From: Welwitschia mirabilis | Lineage: Eukaryota > Gnetophyta > Gnetopsida > Welwitschiales | Direction of reading: 5' to 3' | Length of the DNA: 21,993 bases | NCBI GenBank assembly: GCA_051453625.1 | Contig: JBOZIK010000001.1 | Span: 81,879,614 to 81,901,606, forward strand | Shown: positions 1 through 11,069 of the stretch, one piece after another | Numbering within the stretch: the stretch's first letter is position 1 | Layout of the letters: each line of letters begins with the position of its first letter | The notes under the pieces: generated by a model | Told to the model about the DNA's origin: nothing | Database searches by the model: none | Seen by the model: only the letters and a program-made list of their open reading frames with translations | Translations under genes and position numbers: made by a program

Positions 1-299
1 TGATTTAATACTTGTTAGTCCTTAATTTATGATTCTTGAGCTCACACCCAGATGACTAAGAAAAGGTTTATTATAAGATATCTTCTCTAGTAGAAAACCT
101 TATTAAAGAAACCATAAATTATTTAATATACATAAAGAAATTTGTGTATAGTTGGAAACCCTTATTTAAAGGGCTAGTAATAGCCTTGCAGAAACATTGG
201 TTGGTATAACAATGTGTTTACTAAAAGATCCAAGTTTAATTTTTGGTAATTAAAATGTTAATGGCCATGATCCAAGAGTTAATATTATCAACAAATCCT
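1..299. other. Featureless A+T-rich DNA
   Basis: I see no gene, repeat or regulatory element here. Stops are frequent in all frames and there is no recognisable protein motif. Confidence 0.6.
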
Positions 300-562
300 C
301 AAGGAAAATTTTATTTTGGGCCCATGAGATTTTGTCATTTGGCTCCCTTCTTCCCTTTACTTTAGTCCCTCATCCCCACCATCTGGCATCTTCTTATGCA
401 CGTTGCAACCTTGATTATCTCAGCCCACCGTTTGCTATCTGTGCTTCTCTTTGCACCTACGTCATGGACCTCCTCCTCATCATACTACATTGTCTCTTAG
501 GTTGCATTACCATCATTGGCCAACCTATGCCCTCTCTCATGTTACCTCTAGCTTGTTGATGT

Positions 563-640
563 TTCTTGGGATTTGTCGCATTTCCTCCTCTATTTTTAGC
601 CTTCTTGGGATTTATCGCATTTCCTCCTCTATTTTTAGCC
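563..640 (+). repeat. 39-bp tandem duplication, two copies
   Basis: Two adjacent 39-bp units (563-601 and 602-640) begin TTCTTGGGATTT and end CTATTTTTAGCC, differing at one position (G at 575, A at 614). The period is a multiple of three, so any frame crossing it repeats 13 codons in phase. With one mismatch it is probably much younger than the surrounding sequence. Confidence 0.9.
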
Positions 641-860
641 TATGTCATTTCCGCTTGGCCATTTAAGGAACATGCAAAGGCTTTAGAATATTATTTCCAA
701 GCATTAGAATGAAATATAGTCTTACTGCAAGCTCACTTGCTGACTGCACTTATCATCTATGGACCTTGCTGTCTACATCAATGTCTCCAGGCTAGTGTTA
801 ACTTGTGCACGTGCTATAGCTCCTTGCAAAGTACCTTCCTTTGTGTGCGCTACTTGTTCT

Positions 861-894
861 AAGTCCTTGCCGACTCCAAGTCCTTGCCGACTCC
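861..894 (+). repeat. 17-bp perfect tandem duplication
   Basis: AAGTCCTTGCCGACTCC occurs twice back to back (861-877 and 878-894) with no mismatch. It is a simple slippage-type duplication. A period of 17 would shift any reading frame. Confidence 0.9.
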
Positions 895-1186
895 ATGACT
901 ACTGCCCTTGCCTGTTTGCATTCGCTTCCCCTCCTAGCAGTGTTGTTCAACCCTTTGAAATGCCCTACCTATGCTACTTATTTATTTCCTACCGCACCAA
1001 TGGTTTGCTTTATGGTTGCTCAGTCTATGCTCTTCATGTTCAGCCTATGTATTGACACCCTCCAACTATTTTCTTAACTCACTTTTACTAAACTCTGTCC
1101 TACTAGTTCTGATCTGCATACTGTCTTTACTATTTTTATTGTCCCAGTGAACTCCCTTTAGTGTAAAATCAAGAAGCTATAAACCT

Positions 1187-1265
1187 TGATGGTTGTCTAA
1201 CTAGTTAATGGACTACCATTAAGGTAGATGTAGAAGGTTTTAAGTTTGATTCCTTATAGTGCCAA
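1187..1265 (+). repeat. tRNA-like / SINE-head-like sequence
   Basis: The sequence contains an A-box-like stretch (1194-1211, starting TGTCTAACTAG) and, about 33 bp further on, a B-box-like GTTTGATTC (1244-1252), followed by a TAGTGCCA end. This order and spacing is that of a Pol III internal promoter. The flanks do not pair as an acceptor stem and the B box has T where C is usual, so it is not a functional tRNA gene. A tRNA-derived SINE head or an old tRNA relic is the best reading. No poly(A)/poly(T) tail or target-site duplication was recognised. Confidence 0.35.
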
Positions 1266-2069
1266 CCAGACCTATTTTATATGTTAAACTATTAATATAT
1301 TAAATATTATGAAAAGCATAGCTAATATAACTGTTTAGGCTAAACCCACATAAGTAATGTGTATGAATTCTTGCTAGGTAACCAATCCATAACCCTAATA
1401 ATACCTTGGAATTTCATTCATATAACTTGCTAGATCAAGCTAGGACATTAGCTATTATTTCTTACTATATGAATTGCACCATAGCATTGTTGCCTTGCTA
1501 ATTAGGGAATTTCACTACCCTACTAAAAAAGTGAGAGAGAGGCACCCCATAGTAAGGATTGATAAGCTTGCTTTAAATACCCTACATGGCCTTATATATC
1601 CTCTAAAACCTTGAGTGATTTTAAGTTGACTTTTTTACTCATCCAATTTGAGTCTTATGAACTCCCTATGTCTTCTTGTACTCCCTCATCTTAGATATGA
1701 ATTCATTATCATTTACATAAGTCTAAGTTTGCAAATTCCTTAAGTTTTCAAAGGGGCCTCGTTCTTAAGGCCTGGTAATTAGTGAATTCTCGAAATATAT
1801 TAAGGATTTCATGTTGAGAACAATCGATTGAATCTCCAACTAATTCATGTAGGAATGTCAAATTTGAGGAAATAACAAATTATCATCTAGATGACTATGT
1901 GGACAACATTCTCCTGAGGTTTTTATTTAAAGGAAATTAGCCTCCTAGGTTATTAGACTCTTCCACAAAATCATAAGTGTTAAAATTATCCTAAAATACC
2001 TTTGAATATGATAAGGATTTCACATTTCCATGATCATTCAATTGGTTCTCCATAATCATTGAAACTTTA
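1266..2069. other. A+T-rich DNA, no feature seen
   Basis: There is no reading frame of note and no repeat boundary that I can define. Very weak similarity to about 18950-19110 suggests the diverged repeat starting near 2070 may extend further left, but it is too decayed to delimit by eye. Confidence 0.4.
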
Positions 2070-3910
2070 TTTAAACCTTTCTAAATGTCCTACAAAAGTA
2101 CTTAAAGTACCCCATCCAATACGTATAATTTGGCATCACAACATAGCCCTCCACTTCAGCTTATCAATCCCCAATAAAGTAACTAATTAACTACAAATTA
2201 TGAACTAAATTAACTAAGATAAATAATAACTAGGGAAACACAAATTGAGTTCATAAATCTTTACCATATAGAATCAAGTATAAAACTAGTAAAATAACAC
2301 AATACCTCTATAGGATGTGTAAAAGATCTATAATTCTAAATGTCATTTAGCTAACTATGAGAATGATAGGCCCAAGAAATTAGAATAAAAGTCAAGTTCC
2401 TACAAACATGGTCATCATAAATGTCAAAGTACTACAATTTATGTTAGCCCTTAACTTAAAACATTCAATACATTACAAGATAAAAGTTAAATATCATATT
2501 CAAAAATTATCATAAGATAAAATCATAATAACTTAGAAAAATGATGACGTATATGTATAATCAAAATACTGATAACTTGGAATGATGTGTATGAATCAAT
2601 CAATGATTATAATTCATAAGATTTAAATATGTAATCATACCATTAGTCCCCTTGTTCATGGTTTTATGAATTGTTTGGACTGCATTTATAAGAAGATCTT
2701 GTAATTGCTTTATTGTGTTCTGCTAAACAATACCCATAATACATATCTCATAAATTATATGAAATCATAACTAGACTAGCATATCATATGTATGTATCAT
2801 AAAAGCTTGAAATGATCTTATAAATAAATTTTTTGCTTAAAAATATTAGACAAATGTATCTTGCTCCTACTAGTGAATCAAAATGTCTTGGATTCTGATA
2901 ATGAAAGAAAAAGCCAATGTCATTTACATTGTTTTCTAGATGATATACATAGGACAATAGACAAACAAGAAATATTTATCAAAATAATGAATTCTAAGTA
3001 GAATTGAATAGACAATGATAGCAAAAGTGAGGTTGCAAAAAGTCATCATGAAGTCTAAGAGATACCTGCAAGTAAATAATTGTCATCAACAGGAATAACA
3101 GTAAAGAAGTCAGAAGTGGAAAGGACTCCAGACAAGAGAAAATGGCTACAAGATAGGGTAATGGTAATGCATCAAGTAGAGAGAAGTAATAATAAGAAAA
3201 ATCCTTAAATGTATCCAAACTTAATAAGCATGCAAGAGTAGCAAGTGGATGTGCCAAAACTCAAAAAGAAATAAAAAAGTATATCATCATAAATAAAAGA
3301 AATGTCATTTATCAAAATTCTAAAATAAGGACAACTCCTATGGGTAAAAACCATGAGTGAAAAGAAAAAGATGATAAGAAATCTACTAAATAATCAAGTC
3401 CTAAATATTGTGTTGAGAAAATATGAAAATGACTCTAAAATACTAAACAAAATGACTAGGGAAAACAACAAACTAAAAATGGATAACTAGGAACATGAAG
3501 AAGATTGTATACCTATCCTAAATTCTAACCTCGCAAAGTTCCTTGGTAAAAATCATAAAATCAACTAATTAATGATGAATGATGTGATGTAAAAACTTCA
3601 TAAAGTACCATTTGCAAAGGTAGTGATTATGATAATGTCACGCATATCTAACATTCTGACTCAATGAATGATAAGATCAAAAGCTACTCAAAGATGAACT
3701 AACATGTTTTCACCTCAAAACACACTAGAATCCTAGGATATAAAATAATCATATGGGAGTACTATGTGCACAATAAGTTTATAAAATAAGCAATTCCCTT
3801 GATGATTCCAGGAACACTACTAATCCCATAGCCTCTAAGTGATAATTATTTCTATGATGACGAGAGTGCAACCATTCTCAGAGGAGTAAGAACCCATGAA
3901 GCATGGTAAT
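2070..3910. repeat. Diverged interspersed repeat, copy 1
   Basis: Several blocks match 19120-20530 in the same order. One is a C-rich block around 2145-2165 (ACATAGCCCTCCACTT, against ACATAGTCCCCCACTT near 19181). Another is a block at about 3493-3545 (GAAGAAGATTGTATACCTAT, against GAAGAAGATTGAGTACCTAT). A third covers 3600-3625 (ending AGGTAGTGATTATGA). The last is CAGAGGAGTAAGAACC and GAAGCATG near 3879-3905. Identity is patchy, so both are old copies of one dispersed element, possibly LTR-like. The frame at 2994-3257 on the minus strand lies inside this repeat, shows no known motif and is not called a gene. Confidence 0.55.
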
Positions 3911-4109
3911 GATAGAAGAGAATTTTCATTTATTTTTACGTTTTATCCATTAGCTTTCTGAATTTTCCTAATACTTAGATAAGAAATTTCTAATTTAACC
4001 ATTTAGAAGTTAACTAGTTGTATAAAAGATGCACTCAAGTATTATACTTTTTTAAGAAAAATAAGTACCAAACCAAATAAAAACTAACTGATAAAACATA
4101 AGAGGTTTA
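3911..4109. other. A+T-rich spacer
   Basis: No feature is recognised between the diverged repeat and the minus-strand pseudogene block. Confidence 0.4.
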
Positions 4110-4699
4110 TAATCATATTTGAGTAAAATAAATTAGAAGAAAAGAGAGTAAAAGGATAAAACCTTAATAGCACAAATTTTAAAATCTGAATAGGTGACCT
4201 AAAAGTGATACATTTTATTGACAAATAATTTCTTATTAAATTGTCATAAATCATGAATATCATTACATAATCCATTTAAGGCTCTACTCAAAGAATGGAT
4301 CAAAGAAGGTTTTGAATGCTTTTCAAAATTCTTAATAAGATGAAAAAACGTCTTTAGATTTAGTTCTAAGCATGGATTATTATGAAGAAGATAAAGTTTA
4401 CCCCAATTTAAAATTCTAAGATATCTAAAGTTATCCTTTCAAAAAGAATAACCATTAGAGGCACAATGTAAAGTGGACTTACTAGAAAGGGGAAGGACAT
4501 TATTTTGAGTAGCACATGAAGTTTTAAGAGGAAGAGATATTAGAAATAGGCTCTTTAATTCATTAAAGTCAAGAAAAGAGATGTGGCTTTGAAAATTATA
4601 TAAAGGCTTAAATAGAAGAGATGGAGAAACTTTATCATTATCAAGATCATAAGGTAATGTGGAAATAGATGGAGAAGGATGTGATTTAGAGTTTGACAT
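4110..4699 (-). pseudogene. Decayed coding region, unrecognised protein
   Basis: Reading the minus strand from an ATG at 4699, one frame runs about 195 codons with only three internal stops, including a TGA just after GYSF (at about 4439) and a TAG just after MYHF. In sequence this A+T-rich, a single frame staying that open suggests former coding. The N-terminal third is Ser/Pro-rich (SNSKSHPSPSIS). The middle contains LPLKTSCATQNN, and the rest is mixed and globular-looking (RYLRILNWGKLYLLHNN, then FFHLIKNFEKHSKPS). Two or three of the stops could be former Trp codons. I do not recognise the family. Position and strand fit the decayed frame at 5000-5650, so both may belong to one dead element, perhaps a retrotransposon gag region, but that is inference. 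Confidence 0.4.
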
Positions 4700-4997
4700 A
4701 AAAGTATAAGTGAAAGGAATGGAGAAATATGGGTAGAATTTTCAGGTTGGTTTGTTATATTGGAATGTAACAAGTCTATCCTATATTATGTTTGATTGAA
4801 TCTTTATGGGTTCTTCATTATGTTCTTTTTATTTATTGTTTTCTTCATCATTATTTTGCTGAATTATTTCTTACTTTCTTCAATTTTTTTTTTTTACCTA
4901 TATCTTCTTTTTCTTATTGATATTTCTCTAATTATCCAACTTATTAGATTTATCAAAAAGATCATCAAGAGAAAGTAATCATTATCTCATCATGAGT
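4700..4997. other. A+T-rich stretch with T12 run
   Basis: This contains a run of 12 T at 4884-4895 (poly-A on the minus strand) next to Lys-rich minus-strand codons. The 60-codon + strand frame at 4796-4978 is almost entirely Phe/Leu/Ile and is a composition artefact. In the minus reading this could be a linker between two decayed coding blocks. Confidence 0.4.
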
Positions 4998-5650
4998 TTA
5001 AAATTTTTTAGATTCATCATGAAATAATTCCTCTATTACATTTAAAGTTTCTAGTAGTAAATTAATTCCAAAAATATAATCTAGTGTGTCAATATTATCA
5101 TCTAATAAATATTCATCCTCATCCTTATTGTTAAAAGTTTGAATTGAATCATTGTTATATTTATTTTGGCCATCTTCTAATGAGTGAGATGTTAAAATTT
5201 GATTCAAAATCTCATTTTATATTCTAAAGCAAGAATCATGGCTACTTTTTTCCAAGTTTTTCTCATTCTTCTCAAGGTGAAATATTATTAAAAAAATTTG
5301 AGAATGTTGTATTGTAAAAAAAAACTTAAATAGTTGATTTTGTAACATAGTTTCTTGAAGGATCCCAATCAGATTTTCTAGATTCTTATTTTGATTTTGT
5401 ACATTTTCTTTACATATTCCTAATTTATTTTGTTATTTCTTTCATTAAGTTAGCTTCTTCTTTAGAGTAATTCATGGGAGATGGATCTTCTTCATAATAA
5501 TTCATAGAAGATGATTGAAAGTTACTAAAATAATTATAGGATATTTCTCTAAATGAGGTGGAATTCCTAGAATGTTGAAAATCCTCATTGTTATTTTTAC
5601 ACAAATCCTAGAAAGAAGAAGATGAAAGATAGAGATTTATAAAGAGAAAG
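4998..5650 (-). pseudogene. Decayed minus-strand coding region, gag-like at best
   Basis: On the minus strand, starting near 5595, one frame is open for over 50 codons (motifs YNYFSNFQSSSMNYYEEDPS and NYSKEEANLMKEIT) and stops near 5430. A shifted frame continues with a heptad-like, Asn/Gln/Leu-rich stretch (NQNKNLENLIGILQET), suggesting a coiled coil. After more breaks, an acidic 69-codon frame (5207-4998) contains NKDEDEYLLDD. Tyr/Asn-rich sequence followed by a short coiled coil is seen in gag C-termini of some plant Ty3/gypsy elements, but I see no zinc knuckle or conserved gag motif, so the identity is a guess. At least two frameshifts or stops make it non-functional. Confidence 0.35.
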
Positions 5651-5658
5651 GAGTCCGA

Positions 5659-5704
5659 CTACTAGTATCAAAAACATTTGATATTGTTCCCCCTTGTAAT
5701 ACCC
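5659..5704 (-). other. Possible minus-strand LTR end and PBS-like motif
   Basis: Read on the minus strand, GGGTATTACA ends at 5695, resembling the 3' end of a plant LTR (its complement TGTAATACCC looks like an inverted LTR terminus). About 24 bp further along the minus strand is TGATACTAGTAG (5670-5659). It matches a decayed initiator-Met PBS (compare TGGTACTAGAGC at 16709-16720) over most of its first nine bases. The spacing is longer than usual. If real, it would be the 5' LTR/PBS junction of a minus-strand element whose interior is the decayed coding block at 4110-5650. Confidence 0.2.
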
Positions 5705-5948
5705 ACATTTCTATTTCTAAACTTATGAAAGTTACTTATTTAGCAAAGGATTAAATTTTAATAATTACCCTCTGTCAAATGCATTAATTAAAAATTATCC
5801 ACACTATTAATAAAAAATTTAACTCTGTAACATCCATCTTAAGAATTTTCTAACTTCCTTTAATAATGGCTCTCTTTAAGATGGTTCTTTCCTCCATGAT
5901 ATATTAATTGTTCCATATTTACTGTTATTGAGAAAGGAGGGGTCAGCA
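5705..5948. other. A+T-rich DNA left of gap
   Basis: No gene is seen. TGTAACATCC at 5826 resembles plant LTR termini but has no partner in view. Confidence 0.4.
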
Positions 5949-6801
5949 NNNNNNNNNNNNNNNNNNNNNNNNNNNNNNNNNNNNNNNNNNNNNNNNNNNN
6001 NNNNNNNNNNNNNNNNNNNNNNNNNNNNNNNNNNNNNNNNNNNNNNNNNNNNNNNNNNNNNNNNNNNNNNNNNNNNNNNNNNNNNNNNNNNNNNNNNNNN
6101 NNNNNNNNNNNNNNNNNNNNNNNNNNNNNNNNNNNNNNNNNNNNNNNNNNNNNNNNNNNNNNNNNNNNNNNNNNNNNNNNNNNNNNNNNNNNNNNNNNNN
6201 NNNNNNNNNNNNNNNNNNNNNNNNNNNNNNNNNNNNNNNNNNNNNNNNNNNNNNNNNNNNNNNNNNNNNNNNNNNNNNNNNNNNNNNNNNNNNNNNNNNN
6301 NNNNNNNNNNNNNNNNNNNNNNNNNNNNNNNNNNNNNNNNNNNNNNNNNNNNNNNNNNNNNNNNNNNNNNNNNNNNNNNNNNNNNNNNNNNNNNNNNNNN
6401 NNNNNNNNNNNNNNNNNNNNNNNNNNNNNNNNNNNNNNNNNNNNNNNNNNNNNNNNNNNNNNNNNNNNNNNNNNNNNNNNNNNNNNNNNNNNNNNNNNNN
6501 NNNNNNNNNNNNNNNNNNNNNNNNNNNNNNNNNNNNNNNNNNNNNNNNNNNNNNNNNNNNNNNNNNNNNNNNNNNNNNNNNNNNNNNNNNNNNNNNNNNN
6601 NNNNNNNNNNNNNNNNNNNNNNNNNNNNNNNNNNNNNNNNNNNNNNNNNNNNNNNNNNNNNNNNNNNNNNNNNNNNNNNNNNNNNNNNNNNNNNNNNNNN
6701 NNNNNNNNNNNNNNNNNNNNNNNNNNNNNNNNNNNNNNNNNNNNNNNNNNNNNNNNNNNNNNNNNNNNNNNNNNNNNNNNNNNNNNNNNNNNNNNNNNNN
6801 N
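5949..6801. other. Assembly gap (853 N)
   Basis: Unsequenced. Apparent open frames crossing it on both strands are artefacts of N having no stops. The flanks show no mutual similarity, so the missing content cannot be inferred. Confidence 0.99.
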
Positions 6802-7549
6802 AAATAATACACCAAATCATAATTACCCAAAGGAAGATTTCGAGGATCTCCAACTTCACATTAACATTTCATGCAATTATAAATAAATACATGACTAAAG
6901 ATTTAAGACCTTCATAAAATTGAATTAAGTAATAATTTAGGAATATGGTCTTAAGTAATCAAAATGTATTGCTAGAATTTTCAAGAAAAATATTCATCAT
7001 TCACATAACATGAATCTTTAAGTGGACTTCAAAATTTGCAAATAACATAAAATAAATGAAGTTTATCTCTCATCAAATTAATGAATATTTAGTAGAAAAA
7101 CATATTGTTTTCTCATGATACTTAAGCATGTAACACCATCTAACTAAAACAAATAAGGATTACAAGTATTCAGTAGATATTTTTCACTAATAATGGATCA
7201 ATAATCCTCCATATCCTTCTGTCCACTTTAGCATATCTACTTTAGATGTTTCACCTATCACACAAAGTATGGAATGAGAACTATGAAATCCTATAACCTC
7301 CAGTATGGTCAAGGCAGGAATAGGTAATTTAGCAAGGAATTTCAAGAGTTAAAATAGGAAAGACAAATAAAGACTTTAGGAGGAATAAGATGTAATAAAA
7401 ACACTGATATTATGGTTATGAATGAGAATATTATATATATTAAAATATCTCAATTACTTTAACTACCTCATTCAGTGATCTATGAAGCCCACCAGCTCAT
7501 TTGGTGATCTGTGGTTCTCATATAATATTTAACTTTACTACCTCTATCA
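6802..7549. other. A+T-rich DNA left of LTR A
   Basis: No gene is seen. An imperfect direct repeat of about 21 bp (CTCATTCAGTGATCTATG near 7467, CTCATTTGGTGATCTGTG near 7497) lies just before the LTR. The five bases before the LTR start are TATCA (7545-7549), the candidate target-site duplication. No matching copy can be assigned, because the right end of the complex is broken. Confidence 0.5.
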
Positions 7550-7974
7550 TGTCCCAAATTTCAAATAACCAAGACTCAATTTTAAAATATTTTAAGGATA
7601 ATAATTCATACAAAATCTTGTATGTTTTTCTTATTGCTAATAGTTTCATGATTATTATTTTGTGCTTTGGCTTATTTATTCAATTGCTTATTTTAAAAAA
7701 TGTCTATGAGTTATGGATTAGAATTTGAAATTATTATGATTAAAAGATGCTTAATGTGTTAAATTATTATTTTATTTATTATTGAAACTACTATTATGTT
7801 ATGGAATGTTTTAATTATTACTAATGTCTCATTATTTGTTAATTTTATAAGCTTAATTATTATTTATTATTTTCCTGATGGTTAATAAAGTAATGAAAAT
7901 CCCCATCTTATAACCACCCTTATTTATGATGTTTAATTTTTATATGCTTGTGACTCATTCCATCAAACCTTAAC

Positions 7975-7981
7975 TATAAAT
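7975..7981 (+). promoter_or_regulatory. LTR A TATA box
   Basis: TATAAAT, in the context TTAACTATAAATAAGACC, lies about 425 bp from the LTR start. The same motif and flanks are kept in LTR B (13500-13506). It probably marks the end of U3, with transcription starting some 25-35 bp downstream near 8005. Confidence 0.55.
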
Positions 7982-8281
7982 AAGACCTTCCTTCTTCTCT
8001 ACCCTCACTTTTGTTTGTGGAAAAACCTTTGTTACCAAGTCTTGAAGCCTAGGAAAATCTTGCAGCCTTGCAACCTTTGCAAGATCTTGAATTATATTCA
8101 AAATTCAGTATGGTTTTATGGTTTTCAATAATATTTTTAATGGATTCATGAAAATTCATTTATCTCTTCTATGTTCTAATTGACTCTTACATCCTTCACA
8201 CATTTGAAGTAAATTATTTTCTTATGCATATCTTGGCTATGATTTATCTTTGAAGAATAAGCTTTGCTATGAGCAAATCAT

Positions 8282-8303
8282 GTGGCTTCAGGGGCTGAGC
8301 CAC
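8282..8303 (+). other. Small hairpin in LTR A
   Basis: GTGGCT and AGCCAC form a perfect 6-bp inverted repeat with a 10-base loop (TCAGGGGCTG), in an unusually G/C-rich patch. The matching patch in LTR B (about 13806-13828) keeps TGGC...GCCA. It lies in the presumed transcribed part of the LTR. No function is known. Confidence 0.4.
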
Positions 8304-9361
8304 CTAAAGGGCTCCTACTAGCGATACGAGTGGCTGTTAGTTATCTGGATGATTGTCCATCTAACTATTTCATGACATAATGTTGTGTAGATTTAGAGGG
8401 GGGATTATCCCACTTCAAGAGTTCCCATTGGCTATAAGAATGATCTAGCAGATAATGGATAATTGACACCTCTAATGGGATATACTATTCCTTGAACATT
8501 TTCACAAAATCTAGATATTATACCTCAATTGTTTTATTGATTTAAGATTTGGTCATCTGATATTTTATGTGGATTCTTTCTTGAAAATCCCCTTATCTTA
8601 AACCTTGCCATGGATCATACTGGGAGCTATGAAAGTATAGTTTTCATACTATGATATGCATGTGCAGGACCTAGCATGAGGATGGCCTTGAAATGAGCTA
8701 GTGGTTGCTATTAGATGGAGAGTTATTTTCAATATTTAGTGAAGGACCTTAGAATATCTAATTGCAATATGAATGTTGTTAATGTACTCAATTTATTATA
8801 AGAAGTGTTATGGATATTTATACAATGTATTTTCCTTTTATTTAATTATAAGTACTTCTCCTTTAATGTAAGATTTTATTTATGTTGTGTTTTGTATTGG
8901 TGCTTAGATTGTTTATTTTTAACAAACATGTAAGTATGATTATATCTTATTAATTAGAGAAGTAAATCTTAGAATAATTTAGACATAAATATGGATTTTT
9001 AAATTTGTAGAATTTCATTTGGATCTTATTTATCACTTATATTGAAAAATATAAGATAAAATCCTAAGTTGAAATTTTAAATAGGATTTTGTTTTTTTAA
9101 GCCTAAATGGCCTAGGGGTGTATTAGAAACATTTAGGATGACACTTGTGATTAAAGTTTTATTAAGGGGATCTAGATATATCTAACAAGATGTTTTTATT
9201 TAATTACTTGGGTTATGGATTGGAGGCACACCATTATTATGTTATAAAGATTTAATTAATATGGCATTAACTATTTTAATTAAAAGTAAATGTTATTAAG
9301 TCACTTAATACAAAAATGAATGTAATGGCTCAAACTTGTACTGCTAACTATCTACTTTTCT

Positions 9362-9398
9362 TCTCTCTCTCTCTCCCCCTCTCTCTCTCTCTCTCTCT
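9362..9398 (+). repeat. (CT)n microsatellite in LTR A
   Basis: A CT dinucleotide run interrupted by CCCC. The equivalent position in LTR B (about 14908-14930) has only a short CTTTC-type stretch, so the run expanded after the LTRs diverged, or was lost from B. Confidence 0.9.
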
Positions 9399-11069
9399 TA
9401 ACTGTTATGTCAGCAAGCTAAAATTATGATAAAAAGCATCTAATTTCTTCATAACCATTCTATTTGAGTGCTTTTCATCCTCCTCATAATGCAATTCTCT
9501 CACCTGTGGTGCATTTTATTTTTTCTTCATACATTACTTTCCTCTCTTAAGTGCCTCTCTTTACCTGCAAATCTCTAACTCACTTTTACTATAATACATC
9601 TTTAGTGTGCTTCCCCTTCAATTATGAATCTCTCTCCTATGTGGTATTCTTTAATACATCAAAACTTTTCCTTTAACTTAAGTTATTCTATTTGCAAATC
9701 TTTCTTGAAATTTTTCATTCTAATAATGATGCTCCTCTCCTCTTGTAACGCAACACCATCATTGTCATGCACTCTCAAATATCATCAATTATTAAGCACT
9801 CCATAAGTTTATAATTTATGAGTTTTTTTTCCAAACATAATGCTTATGAAAAATGCCCAACAGAAGAGACATTTTCAAGATTACAATTTTGCTCCTCTTC
9901 CACATCAAGCATTTCAAGTGGAAATGTTTCAAAAAATCATCCATGCCTAGCATGTTCTTACCCTTTTCTTCATGGTGCATGATGAATTTCTGCTACACAA
10001 CACTTTTCTTGCATAATTTACTTAATCTTTAATGTACCTCTCCTCTTGTATCACACCTCCTTCTTTTACATAGCTTAGTGTTATTCTTTAATGCTCCGAT
10101 CTCCTATGCATCACATTTTTCTTTCACTCTTAGTAAATGTTTCATGATGAATTCTTTCTTCCTTGATGTTTCATTATCCTTCATGTCTTTCCTCTACTCT
10201 TCTTAGTTCATTGAGATCTCCTCTTTCATAATGCTTTCTAAACATCCACGATATTCCATTCACCTGCACTGCAGATTGATCCGCATGATTGCATTAGTCC
10301 TACACTTGAAATAAACCCTCCTACTAGTAAAATAGGAACTAATTTTATCACAATTAATAACCAATATGCAAGACAGTTATTGCAAAGCATTACTAGCAGT
10401 AGGTTTTATGTTTGAATAGTGACTTTTAACTATTTCACTATTTTAATTTATATTCTTATGTAAATTATAATGTAGATTAATTATAAATCTAAAAGGGGTG
10501 ATTAATCTATTGTGGAATTAATTTATTAAACTTGCTAAGCTTTATGAACGTCATATGCTTAGAAAATGTCTAGCGTCTTACATCCATGTTAAATTTGGAT
10601 AGCAATTAACTCCATCTTTTAAAATGGATCAAGATGATGTATTTAGATGTACATTTTACCCATGATTTCCTCACTGTAACCATTAATTATATGATATCTC
10701 ATATACATGATATTGGTTAAATAAAATTTAGCTTTCCTTTTCTTTAATATGAGGAATACCTATTAGTCATTATCACTATGATCTAAAAGAAGTTTGATAG
10801 CATGAAACGTATCAATATACTTAGGGAATTATCAACATTATCTATCTAAAACCATGATACCTAGACAAGACCTACTTGAAATGTATGTTAACATGGATCT
10901 ATCCTTTTATTTAATTTCTCTCATTATGATATAAATTTAACTTAGTAATTCAATTGTAAAAGTTGTCAATACCATTTTTAAACTAGGTCATTATGCATTA
11001 TATTTAAATCCTATTGGATACTATCTCATAGAGTCAATTAAGAATTACTCATTCTTCATTCCTTATATT

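Larger units (their letters stand above)
300..1170. other. C/T-rich gene-free segment
   Basis: This segment is clearly richer in C and T on the + strand than its surroundings, which lowers the stop density and leaves several short overlapping open frames (longest about 98 codons, 759-1055). Their translations are low-complexity Ser/Leu/Pro/Cys-rich and resemble no family I know. The frames overlap each other and none has a convincing start or splice context. I read them as composition artefacts. Two short tandem repeats lie inside (listed separately). It could be a very old transposon fragment, but nothing proves it. Confidence 0.5.

Noticed and set aside
759-1077. Overlapping 98- and 78-codon frames
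   Set aside because: Low-complexity translations from C/T-rich DNA in competing frames. No known domain and no supporting signals.
5876-6917. Long frames of about 295-330 codons on both strands
   Set aside because: Almost entirely runs of N. The open length is an artefact of the gap. The same applies to 11063-11587, 19871-20117 and part of 21501-21746.
7501-7728. Hydrophobic frame at the start of LTR A, with a relative at 13066-13251 in LTR B
   Set aside because: Both lie in U3 upstream of the TATA box. The similarity follows from LTR homology, and the membrane-like composition is expected from A+T-rich DNA.
9326-9420. tRNA-like B-box and A-box fragments on the minus strand inside LTR A (and near 14880-14940 in LTR B)
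   Set aside because: Box spacing is irregular, the intervening sequence is a CT microsatellite in A, and the matches are weak. Not separable from chance.
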